Source of the DNA: Planctomycetota bacterium
GTDB lineage: Bacteria; Planctomycetota; Planctomycetia; Pirellulales; UBA1268
DNA length: 7,107 bases
Direction: 5' to 3'
Assembly: GCA_027622795.1 (NCBI GenBank)
Contig: JAQBZA010000170.1
Coordinates: 1 to 7,107, forward strand
The notes under the pieces are model-generated. The model was not told the DNA's origin. It searched no databases and worked only from the letters and a program-made list of their open reading frames with translations. Shown piece after piece: positions 1-6,676 of the stretch (within the stretch, counting starts at the first letter, position 1; every line of letters begins with the position of its first letter). The position numbers and the translations under genes are program-made.

Positions 1-450
1 CGTATGCACCTGCCAGAGAAGCCCGATCTCCAAACCCCGATCGACCTGGACAACGCTGCGATAGAGCTTTTGGTCGTAGGCGACCTCCCTCGTCGTGGTC
101 TCTTCCCGCCGAGAGAAGAAGAGTGGCCCCTCTGGCCGGCCGTCGGCTCGCAGGCCGCGCACATTCCACTCCGCTGCGTCCACTGTCATTCGCCGGGGTA
201 CGAGTTGACAGTTCCAGACCCATTCCGGCGCATCGGGAAGTAGCCCTTCAACGACGAGCACATGCACGCCGGCCGGGAGCCACACCCAGAGGTATTCATC
301 CGCCCGACGACAGACCGTTGCCGGTGCTCCATCGATCGTCATCGAAAGGGGAGACCAGGCAGGAAGCCGACCAGGCACCGGCAGGCCGCACTCGGCGGCT
401 GCGTGCACTTCGGCCTCCACCCGAATGCGATCGCCGTTGATCGTGAGCGA
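1..450 (-). repeat. Internal protein module, copy 2 (residues 776-925 of the large protein, continuing off the edge)
   Basis: Landmarks matching copy 1 are LPVPG (798-802), W807, TIDGAPA (813-819), LPAGVH (833-838), LFFSRR (885-890), a polar run EETTTRE (891-897), LYRS (904-907) and LEIGLLWQV (915-923). The copy is preceded by a hydrophobic segment ending in PAAAED, much as copy 1 is preceded by the signal peptide ending in LAADD. The copy is cut by the window edge, so the full protein must continue beyond 925 residues. Confidence 0.5.
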
Positions 451-2775
451 TGCGGTGGGAATCTCAGCCGCACGGGGAAACGCAGCGGCAGGCTGGAGCA
501 GGTGGCTTCGTAATTGGTCGAGCAACTCGGGGGGAGGGAAATCCTCAGCGGCTGCCGGGCAGGCCGTACCGATCAGGATGCTCACTGCGGCAAACAGCAC
601 GATGACTGCCGGGGCTGGTTGCGGCTGCCAGCGGTGTTGGCGCTTCGCATCAGGCTGTCTGAGCAGTTCCCTGAGCAGCCACAGAAGCAGGCCAACGCGG
701 ACAACTGCCAAAACGCGATGAATCCATGCCGGCAGAAGAACAGTTCGCAGTGTCTGCTGGCTGCTGACCGGTCCATCCCAGCGGCAGATAACCTGATTCC
801 CGTCCCAAGCCGGTTTGGCGATGCCGGTCTGGGTCTGGGTGCCCGGTGCAAATTGCAGATTCGACATCTGGACCTGGGCACCGGCAACCTGCTGTTCACC
901 AAAACGCTGATAAAAGTTTTTCGTCGCATCAAGTTCTTGCAACTTCCCATCGGTGGTCACGGCAAGCGATCGTCCACGCGAAGCATCAGACCGCCGGGAA
1001 CGGATCGTCGGGATGCCAATGACACCAGCCAGGTCACGCTGTCGATAATGGATTCCGTCTGGCTCAAGTTGTGGATAGAGCGCAGACTGGAGCTCCTTGG
1101 CAACGAATGGCACCAGATGGAGAAGCAGCACGCCCACGGCCAGAAGCTTCCACACGCCGAGCCACTTGGCCGCCCGGGCCGATCCGGCGATCTGCAGCAA
1201 CGCGACCGGAGCCAGCAGAAACAGCCACGTAAACCGTGGCGATCCCGCCTCGTGATAGGTCAGGCCGAAGGCGAGGAAGGCAATGGCAGCGGCCGGGAGG
1301 CCCCGCATCCGAAACATGCCGACCGTGAAGACCAACAGGAGAAACACATCAAGCAGCGTCCACGCGGTAAGCCAGTCACCATCAACGCGATCGGCACCGA
1401 ACACCGCCAGCATCCGCCAGCCGGGTGGCAGCGAGAACGTGACGTCGAGGCTGTCGGCATCCGACTGCCACCCCACGGCAGCCAGCGTGCCGGAGCGTTC
1501 AGTCTGGCCGATGACCTGAAGTTCGGGGCGGGCCGTGCGGAGTTCTACGCCGGCGGCGTCGGTCTCAGGGTCACGCGTGATCAGCTGCCGTTCACCATCG
1601 ATCCGGACCACCTCGAGCCGGTGTCCTGGAGCTGTATCGAGCCGAGAGATTGCCCGACATTCCCCCTGAATCATGTCTTCAAAGGTGATGCCCCGACCGT
1701 CCTCATCGAGCCACAGTCGGCGACTGATGTGGAAGCGATCGGGCTGCCGCAGGCCACCTCCCGCATCCTTCACAACCCAGCGCAGGGGCGCGGCGGCGGT
1801 ATCCCAGCGGAAGACAGGCAGGCCCCGCCACTGTTCCGGAAAGGTCGTAAGGTTGACATCTACCGGAGCCGCATCGGCAAACTCCGTGGCCCGCAACTCG
1901 GGCCGTGACTGGAGAGCGACGAGTTCGAGGGCCACCGTCGGCCTTATCCCGGCAGCGAAGGCGATTTCCCGGGTGTCTTCGGTGCGGAAGGCATCAATGC
2001 GAATCCGCCACGTGCCGGCTCGCACCTGGGCCCGCAGGCGACCCGCCGCGTCGAGTGCCACGGGGATTGGACCGTCAACGACGGCGACCTGCCAGCCGGC
2101 CGGAACAATGCAGCCCAGATCCTCTTCGCGGCTTTTTCCTGAAACAGTCAGCTCCACCTCGGTCCGTAGCCAGAGCGGTAGACCATCTTCGAGCACCCGG
2201 TAGACCTGGGCGGAGAGTTGGTCTTGCTCCTCTTCCGTTGATCGTGCCCGCCGCAGCCAGAGCACACCAGCGGCATCACGATCCGGAAGCCACACCTCCT
2301 GACCATCGCGTTGGAGCAGGAGAATCCCGATGCTCGACGGAATGGCAATCCGCTCGGGTGGCTGCCGCCAAATAAATTGACCGCGCACCGCATGCTGTCC
2401 CGCCGAGAGTCGGATCGAGGGAGTACGGTTATGAGCGACAACAGGGACAGGCTGTCCATCAACAGAGACCGCCTCGGGCCAAGTGTCGGCATCGCCCGGG
2501 AGCGGTAGCCAGGTTTCGTTGAAGGCTTTCACAACGACTTCCCATTCGCCAGCTGCGGCAGCGACATTCAGCCGGAGTGCTGACGGCCAGAGAGGGAGTC
2601 GGACCGACGCATCGTCATAGGGCGAAGGGCTCCCCGCATCGGCGACATCACGAAGCACCCATGACTGCCACGTTTCCAGCGGAGCGGGAAACACCGTGTC
2701 GTCTGCCGCAAGATGAGCCTGAATCGACACGCTCAAGACCATCATCCACAAGAGACACGACACTTTCTGCGGCAC
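1..2775 (-). CDS. Large signal-peptide-bearing membrane protein of unknown function (3' end outside window)
   Basis: I do not recognise the family. The frame is open without interruption for 925 codons and the C-terminus lies off the left edge. The GTG at 2775 is chosen because GAGG (2784-2781) sits five bases upstream, an in-frame TGA lies five codons upstream, and this start gives a complete signal peptide (K4, hydrophobic core 8-20, cut near HLAA-DD at 24). Residues 25-468 are rich in Val, Trp and Arg and look like beta-sandwich material, probably periplasmic. Hydrophobic segments follow at about 469-488, 493-508, 514-530 and 541-558, then a polar loop 559-682, then segments 683-704 and 721-740. 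Basic loops at 489-492, 531-538 and 705-716 fit a cytoplasmic side, which puts 25-468, 559-682 and 741 onward in the periplasm. Residues 776-925 resemble residues 66-210. It is divergent from oppA, and no functional link is shown. An envelope or surface role is only an inference. Confidence 0.85.
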   Translation of the reverse strand, partial: MPQKVSCLLWMMVLSVSIQAHLAADDTVFPAPLETWQSWVLRDVADAGSPSPYDDASVRLPLWPSALRLNVAAAAGEWEVVVKAFNETWLPLPGDADTWPEAVSVDGQPVPVVAHNRTPSIRLSAGQHAVRGQFIWRQPPERIAIPSSIGILLLQRDGQEVWLPDRDAAGVLWLRRARSTEEEQDQLSAQVYRVLEDGLPLWLRTEVELTVSGKSREEDLGCIVPAGWQVAVVDGPIPVALDAAGRLRAQVRAGTWRIRIDAFRTEDTREIAFAAGIRPTVALELVALQSRPELRATEFADAAPVDVNLTTFPEQWRGLPVFRWDTAAAPLRWVVKDAGGGLRQPDRFHISRRLWLDEDGRGITFEDMIQGECRAISRLDTAPGHRLEVVRIDGERQLITRDPETDAAGVELRTARPELQVIGQTERSGTLAAVGWQSDADSLDVTFSLPPGWRMLAVFGADRVDGDWLTAWTLLDVFLLLVFTVGMFRMRGLPAAAIAFLAFGLTYHEAGSPRFTWLFLLAPVALLQIAGSARAAKWLGVWKLLAVGVLLLHLVPFVAKELQSALYPQLEPDGIHYRQRDLAGVIGIPTIRSRRSDASRGRSLAVTTDGKLQELDATKNFYQRFGEQQVAGAQVQMSNLQFAPGTQTQTGIAKPAWDGNQVICRWDGPVSSQQTLRTVLLPAWIHRVLAVVRVGLLLWLLRELLRQPDAKRQHRWQPQPAPAVIVLFAAVSILIGTACPAAAEDFPPPELLDQLRSHLLQPAAAFPRAAEIPTASLTINGDRIRVEAEVHAAAECGLPVPGRLPAWSPLSMTIDGAPATVCRRADEYLWVWLPAGVHVLVVEGLLPDAPEWVWNCQLVPRRMTVDAAEWNVRGLRADGRPEGPLFFSRREETTTREVAYDQKLYRSVVQVDRGLEIGLLWQVHT
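2146..2580 (-). repeat. Internal protein module, copy 1 (residues 66-210 of the large protein)
   Basis: This protein-level repeat lies in the N-terminal periplasmic part. Landmarks in order are LPLPG (90-94), W99, V-DGQPV (105-110), L-AGQH (123-128), a stretch ending in LWLRR (172-176), an acidic/polar run STEEEQDQ (179-186), VYRV (191-194) and LPLWLRTEVEL (199-209). The second copy, at residues 776-925, has the same landmarks in the same order. The match is by eye and is not a computed alignment. Confidence 0.5.
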
Positions 2776-2780
2776 GTGGG

Positions 2781-2784
2781 CCTC
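2781..2784 (-). promoter_or_regulatory. Ribosome binding site deciding the GTG start at 2775
   Basis: Read on the minus strand, GAGG ends five bases before the GTG. The in-frame ATGs at 2745 and 2742 lack such a site and would remove the basic residue and half of the hydrophobic core of the signal peptide. This supports GTG as the start. Confidence 0.45.
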
Positions 2785-2801
2785 GGCTCAAAGGGTTGGA
2801 G

Positions 2802-2819
2802 AACAATGTAGAGATTGTT
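2802..2819. repeat. Inverted repeat AACAAT-6-ATTGTT
   Basis: A perfect six-base dyad with arms 2802-2807 and 2814-2819 and a six-base spacer. It lies 27-44 bases upstream of the GTG of the large minus-strand gene and overlaps the candidate -10 box. The size and spacing are compatible with an operator for a dimeric regulator, but a short AT-rich dyad can arise by chance. Confidence 0.4.
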
Positions 2820-2832
2820 TCTTCGCGACCAA
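2805..2832 (-). promoter_or_regulatory. Weak candidate promoter for the large minus-strand gene
   Basis: On the minus strand, TTGGTC (2832-2827) and TACATT (2810-2805) are separated by 16 bases and would place a transcript start about 20-25 bases before the GTG. The matches to sigma-70 consensus are only 3 of 6 and 4 of 6. It is offered mainly because the position is right and the surroundings are AT-rich. The lineage's true promoter consensus is unknown. Confidence 0.2.
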
Positions 2833-2839
2833 CTATTTT

Positions 2840-2866
2840 CCACCGACTGAACTATTGAGTCGGTGG
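2840..2866. repeat. Perfect 9-bp inverted repeat CCACCGACT-9-AGTCGGTGG
   Basis: The arms are 2840-2848 and 2858-2866 around a nine-base spacer. The heptamer AACTATT occurs just before the left arm (2831-2837) and again in the spacer (2850-2856). No T-run follows on either strand, so it is not a standard intrinsic terminator. It lies 65-91 bases upstream of the GTG at 2775, so an operator or an RNA hairpin is possible. Confidence 0.6.
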
Positions 2867-3099
2867 CAATCGTAATTCCTCCATCAGGTCATCTCGGGCC
2901 TCCTCACAATGTCGAAAACCGCAGAGGACCGGCTTCCGGGATCACGATCACGGACTGGGCTGATTGGCCCGCACGGTGACATCGGCAAGCTCTTCCGGAG
3001 CCTGATGGCTGATTGCCGCTAGCTCAAGCCGAACGAGCAGAGAGGGGGTGACCAGCCTCAACTCGACCACCACCAGCGTTGCACGCTATCCTGCCGGGC

Positions 3100-4836
3100 A
3101 TGGGTTGCCACGCGAAACGCGTCTGTCTTCGGTCTTCATCTCTGTGGAGCTTGTTGTTCTGCTGCGCACTGGCTCTGTTGACCGGCTGCCAGCCGGCAGA
3201 GACGGATTTCTTTGGTACCACTCGGCCACGCCACGGCCCCGACGAACTCTGGATAAATAACGCCGGTGAACCGGAATGGCTCGACCCGAACAAGTGCGCC
3301 GATGGCAACGGTGGTGAGATTCTCTGGAACACGTTCGCTGGTCTGGTGCAGGCGCATCCGGCCACCCTCGAACCACTGCCGGAAATCGCCACCCACTGGG
3401 ATATCTCGGCCGACGGCCTGATCTACACATTTCATCTGCGGCCCTCAGAGTGGTCAGACGGAAAGCCCCTGACCGCTCACGACTTTGTGTATTCGTTTCG
3501 TCGACTCGTTGATCCTGTGACGGCAAGCAGGTACGCGACCAATGGCCACATCTTTCGAGGAGGTGCCGCGATCAGCCGGGGCGAGGCGGCTCCGGAGACG
3601 CTCGCCGTCCGGGCTCTCGACGACCTGACACTCGAGGTGACCCTTGAGCACCCCGTTCCTTACTTCCTGCAGTTTCTCACCTTCTATTCCTTCATGCCCA
3701 TCCCACAGCACGTGCTGGAGGATCTTGTGGCCCGCGGCATCGATACCGACCTCTGGACGAGGCCAGAACATGTGGTTTGCAACGGCGCCTACCGGATGAC
3801 CGAGTGGAGGTTTCGCCAGCGGATGGTATTTGAAAAAAACCCCCGCTATTGGGATGCAAAGAATGTCTCACTCGCACGGGTGAAGCTGTCGATGGTGGAA
3901 AGTTCCACAACCGCACTCAACATGTACGCTGCCGGAGAATTTGACTGGCCAGGCAGCAACACTTCGCTGCCTGCCGAATTCATGGATGAACTATCCCGCT
4001 ATGAAGACTTTCATCGCCATCCCTACCTCGCGGTCTACTTCTACTGGATCAATACTCGTGCCCCCCCACTCGATAATCCGCTCGTTCGCCGCGCCCTGTC
4101 ACTGGCAATCGATCGGGAGGCGCTCGTTACCCACGTGACTCGGGCTGGCCAGATACCCTCGGCCACACTCGTGCCCGATGGACTGGCCGGGTACGAAGCG
4201 ATCGCCCTGCCGCTCTTCGACCCGGATCAGGCCCGGCAACTGTTGCGCGAAGCGGGCTACCCGCGACCGGAGGATCTGCCGGTGGTCACGCTCTCCTACA
4301 ACACTTCTGAGGGCCACAAGCAGGTGGCCGAGGCGATCCAACAGATGTGGAAAAAGGAACTCGGCATCCGGGTAGATCTCGAAAATCAGGAGTGGAAGGT
4401 GTTTTTGGCCAACGCTGAACAGATGAACTTCCAGGTCTGCCGCATGGGCTGGACCGGAGACTACGCCGATCCGTTTACGTTTCTGGAACTCCTCACCACC
4501 GACTGTGGCAACAATCATTCGGCGTGGTCGAGCCCCGACTACGACGCACTCCTGGCGGACGCAAACCGCGAAAGCGACACCCGCCGGCGGCTGGCCAAAC
4601 TCCGGGAGGCCGAGTCGTTGATGCTGCAGGACCAGCCGCTGATTCCGCTCTATGTCTACACCCGCTCACAACTGATTAAGCCTTATGTTCGTGGCATTGA
4701 GGGCAACCACCAGGATCGTCATCCCTGGAAGCACATCTGGATCGACGAGCGTCCGCGGAACAACGAGCGCAAAGCCGCAACCGCCCCACGGACTGAAGCC
4801 TGCCGCCCGGCGACCACTACCGCGGAGGCAGCATGA
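3100..4836 (+). CDS. oppA: Oligopeptide ABC transporter, peptide-binding lipoprotein OppA
   Basis: Extracytoplasmic binding protein (SBP family 5) that captures peptides and hands them to OppB/OppC. The 578-residue product starts at ATG 3100. An in-frame TTG at 3079 would only add seven residues before the signal peptide, and neither start has a good ribosome binding site. The signal peptide has basic K6 R7, a core at 16-28 and the lipobox LLTGC, so Cys30 is probably lipidated. Family landmarks follow: EPEWLDPNK (57-65), the NGAYRMTEW region (228-236), NPRYWDA (247-253), NPLVRRALSLAIDR (326-339), YNTSEGHK (400-407), NQEWK (429-433), and DYADP (454-458). From memory of E. coli OppA, D454 matches the aspartate that binds the peptide amino group, and R448 and H406 match carboxylate-side residues. 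The E. coli disulfide cysteines are replaced by A311 and T452. The last 28 residues are a charged, Ala/Thr-rich tail. The stop overlaps the oppB start. Confidence 0.95.
   Translation: MGCHAKRVCLRSSSLWSLLFCCALALLTGCQPAETDFFGTTRPRHGPDELWINNAGEPEWLDPNKCADGNGGEILWNTFAGLVQAHPATLEPLPEIATHWDISADGLIYTFHLRPSEWSDGKPLTAHDFVYSFRRLVDPVTASRYATNGHIFRGGAAISRGEAAPETLAVRALDDLTLEVTLEHPVPYFLQFLTFYSFMPIPQHVLEDLVARGIDTDLWTRPEHVVCNGAYRMTEWRFRQRMVFEKNPRYWDAKNVSLARVKLSMVESSTTALNMYAAGEFDWPGSNTSLPAEFMDELSRYEDFHRHPYLAVYFYWINTRAPPLDNPLVRRALSLAIDREALVTHVTRAGQIPSATLVPDGLAGYEAIALPLFDPDQARQLLREAGYPRPEDLPVVTLSYNTSEGHKQVAEAIQQMWKKELGIRVDLENQEWKVFLANAEQMNFQVCRMGWTGDYADPFTFLELLTTDCGNNHSAWSSPDYDALLADANRESDTRRRLAKLREAESLMLQDQPLIPLYVYTRSQLIKPYVRGIEGNHQDRHPWKHIWIDERPRNNERKAATAPRTEACRPATTTAEAA
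4824..4828 (+). promoter_or_regulatory. Ribosome binding site of oppB inside the end of oppA
   Basis: GGAGG lies four bases before the oppB ATG at 4833, within the last codons of oppA. With the ATGA overlap it points to coupled translation. It is the clearest Shine-Dalgarno sequence in the operon. Confidence 0.6.
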
Positions 4837-5750
4837 GGGCCTACCTGATTCGCCGGTTCATGGAGTTAATTCCCACCGCCCTGATTATCGTCGTCGGCTC
4901 GTTCGCCCTTGTGCGGCTGGCACCGGGCTCTCCCTTCTCGAGTGAGAAGGAGCTCCCTCCGGAGATCCGTCGGCAACTCGATGCCAAGTATGGTTTCGAT
5001 AAGCCACTGCCCGAACAGTTCGCCCGCTACCTCGGCAACCTGCTGCGGGGTGATCTCGGCCCATCGACAAAATATCCCCAGCGAAGTGTCAACGAAATCA
5101 TTGCCGACGGCTTTCCAATCTCACTCACTCTGGCGGGCGTGGCTCTCGTCTGGTCGCTCCTCGTGGGAATCACTGCGGGAATCATCGGTGCCGTCCGGCA
5201 GAATACGGTCTGGGACCATACGGCGATGGCTGCAGCACTCGTCGGGATCAGCATTCCCAGTTTTGTGCTCGGCCCGTTGCTTGTGCTGCTGTTCGCTCTG
5301 CGACTCCATCTGCTGCCGCCTGCGGGCTGGGGTGATCTCCAGCATGTAATTCTCCCGGGGATCACGCTGGGCACGATCTATGCCGCGTCAATCGCCCGCC
5401 TGACCCGTGGCGGCATGCTCGAGGTGGTGCGGAGTGACTTTATTCGGACGGCCCGCGCCAAGGGGCTCTCGGAACGGCTCATCATCTGGCGACATATGCT
5501 CCGGGGTGGGCTCCTGCCGGTTGTCAGTTACCTGGGGCCAGCGATTGCGAGCATGCTCACCGGGAGCGTGGTGGTCGAAAAAATCTTCAATCTACCCGGC
5601 ATCGGCCCCTATTTCGTGGATGCCGCCTTCAACCGCGACTATTTCCTCGTGATGGGAATCGTGGTGCTGTATGCCTTTTTTCTGCTTGTGCTGAACCTCA
5701 TGGTGGACGTGATCTACGGCCTCCTCGACCCGCGAATCGAGTATTCATGA
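4833..5750 (+). CDS. oppB: Oligopeptide ABC transporter, permease OppB
   Basis: Inner-membrane permease that pairs with OppC to form the peptide channel. At 305 residues it has the usual length for the DppB/OppB family. The N-terminus MRAYLIRRF leads into a first membrane helix (about 14-30), then a periplasmic part containing the YGFDKPLPEQFARYL stretch (53-67) typical of this subfamily. Further helices lie at about 97-120, 131-157, 171-189, 226-248 and 270-295. The cytoplasmic EAA loop that contacts the ATPases is at 203-225, with TARAKGLSE (206-214) as its core. The NLPGIGPYF (253-261) and LLDPRIEY (297-304) motifs near the C-terminus are also typical. The start codon overlaps the oppA stop and the stop overlaps the oppC start. 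DppB is the main alternative name, but the OppA-like neighbour favours OppB. Confidence 0.95.
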   Translation: MRAYLIRRFMELIPTALIIVVGSFALVRLAPGSPFSSEKELPPEIRRQLDAKYGFDKPLPEQFARYLGNLLRGDLGPSTKYPQRSVNEIIADGFPISLTLAGVALVWSLLVGITAGIIGAVRQNTVWDHTAMAAALVGISIPSFVLGPLLVLLFALRLHLLPPAGWGDLQHVILPGITLGTIYAASIARLTRGGMLEVVRSDFIRTARAKGLSERLIIWRHMLRGGLLPVVSYLGPAIASMLTGSVVVEKIFNLPGIGPYFVDAAFNRDYFLVMGIVVLYAFFLLVLNLMVDVIYGLLDPRIEYS

Positions 5751-6664
5751 CTGGTATCCCGCCTCCTTCCGCCGCAGCGGAGGCTCCAGGCAATGGCGGC
5801 CTCGTCGCCGGCAGTTCGCTCTGGCATGACGCCTGGAAGCGGTTGCGCAAGAACCGGCTCGCCGTGGCCAGCGGGATTGTGATCCTCGTCCTGACCGCCG
5901 CCTGCCTTGTGGGCCCGCTCGTGATCGCGACCACCTGGGGATATGACTATGAGACGCAAGACCTCGCCTATGGCGCTCGTCCACCATCGTGGCAGCATCC
6001 CTTTGGAACTGACTTCTACGGACGGGATCTGCTGACCCGTGTTCTCTACGGCGGGCGGGTCAGCCTGACGGTGGGCCTGCTGGCCGCGGTGGTGGCGGCC
6101 ACGATCGGCACCGTCTATGGCGCGGTCTCGAGCTACGCTGGCGGAGTCGTCGATTCGATCATGATGCGGGCAGTCGACATCCTCTACGCTCTGCCGTACA
6201 TGTTTCTCGTGATCATCCTCGTCACCATTTTGGGCAAGAGCCTGCTCCTCGTATTTCTGGCCCTCGGCGCAGTGGGCTGGCTGCTGACGGCGCGAATCGT
6301 GCGCGGTCAGGTGATGAGCCTCAAGGAACAGGATTTTGTGACCGCGGCCCGCAGCCTCGGCACGCCGGCTCACGACATCGTCTTCCGGCATCTGATTCCA
6401 AACACGCTCGGGCCTGTGATCGTCACCTTCACACTCACCGTGCCCTCGATGATCCTGCAGGAAGCATTTCTCTCCTTCCTGGGCCTGGGCGTGCAGGCGC
6501 CTCGGCCGAGCCTTGGCGCCCTCATCAACGACGGTGCCAACCAGATGCTCGTCTTCTGGTGGACGCTCGCTTTTCCCGGAGCGGTGATGGCCATTCTGCT
6601 CTTTGCCCTCAACTTCCTCGGGGATGGGGTGCGGGATGCACTCGACCCCAGAATGAAACACTGA
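5747..6664 (+). CDS. oppC: Oligopeptide ABC transporter, permease OppC
   Basis: Second inner-membrane permease of the importer, 305 residues. Residues 1-24 form a Pro/Ala/Gly-rich cytoplasmic leader, followed by the amphipathic WKRLRKNRLA (30-39) that precedes the first helix in OppC/DppC proteins. The first helix is at about 40-61. The family signature HPFGTDFYGRDLL (84-96) lies on the periplasmic side, before helices at about 107-130, 148-172, 220-245 and 275-292. The EAA loop is at 194-217, with DFVTAARSLG (196-205) at its core. Near the end are the SFLGLG (243-248) and DALDPRMK (297-304) motifs. The start overlaps the oppB stop by four bases and no good ribosome binding site precedes it, so it probably relies on coupled translation. 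Nothing in it looks truncated or unusual. Confidence 0.95.
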   Translation: MTGIPPPSAAAEAPGNGGLVAGSSLWHDAWKRLRKNRLAVASGIVILVLTAACLVGPLVIATTWGYDYETQDLAYGARPPSWQHPFGTDFYGRDLLTRVLYGGRVSLTVGLLAAVVAATIGTVYGAVSSYAGGVVDSIMMRAVDILYALPYMFLVIILVTILGKSLLLVFLALGAVGWLLTARIVRGQVMSLKEQDFVTAARSLGTPAHDIVFRHLIPNTLGPVIVTFTLTVPSMILQEAFLSFLGLGVQAPRPSLGALINDGANQMLVFWWTLAFPGAVMAILLFALNFLGDGVRDALDPRMKH

Positions 6665-6676
6665 GAGTCGCTTTTC

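Larger units (their letters stand above)
2776..3099. other. Divergent intergenic region between the large minus-strand gene and oppA
   Basis: About 320 bases without a convincing gene. The left third (about 2800-2870) is more AT-rich and holds two perfect inverted repeats and a candidate minus-strand promoter. The right part (2880-3099) is GC-rich. It shows short coding-like stretches on the minus strand, broken by stops, and a purine-rich AGAGGGGG at 3041-3048 that is too far from the oppA start to serve it. I see no clear sigma-70 promoter for oppA, no tRNA and no U-tract terminator. Confidence 0.7.

Noticed and set aside
514..1908. A 464-codon open frame on the plus strand
   Set aside because: It is in codon register with the minus-strand gene and is open only because that gene rarely uses TTA, CTA or TCA codons. 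Its translation is rich in Arg, Gln, Pro and Gly with no domain, and it starts at a TTG with no ribosome binding site. The minus strand reads as a coherent exported membrane protein.
2840..2866. The 9-bp hairpin as an intrinsic terminator
   Set aside because: No run of T follows it on either strand, and it lies between divergent genes, where no terminator is expected. It was kept as an inverted repeat only.
2958..3015. Direct repeat of GGCTGATTG (2958-2966 and 3007-3015)
   Set aside because: It is only nine bases, a single pair, with no further symmetry. It is likely coincidence.
3079..3099. TTG at 3079 as the oppA start
   Set aside because: It would put seven extra residues, including a proline, before an already complete lipoprotein signal peptide. 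No ribosome binding site precedes it, and ATG 3100 is simpler.
3048..3260. A 70-codon plus-strand frame starting GTG right after AGAGGGG, overlapping the start of oppA
   Set aside because: The purine run directly abuts the GTG with no spacer, and the frame overlaps the oppA signal peptide without a recognisable product. A leader peptide cannot be excluded but is not supported.
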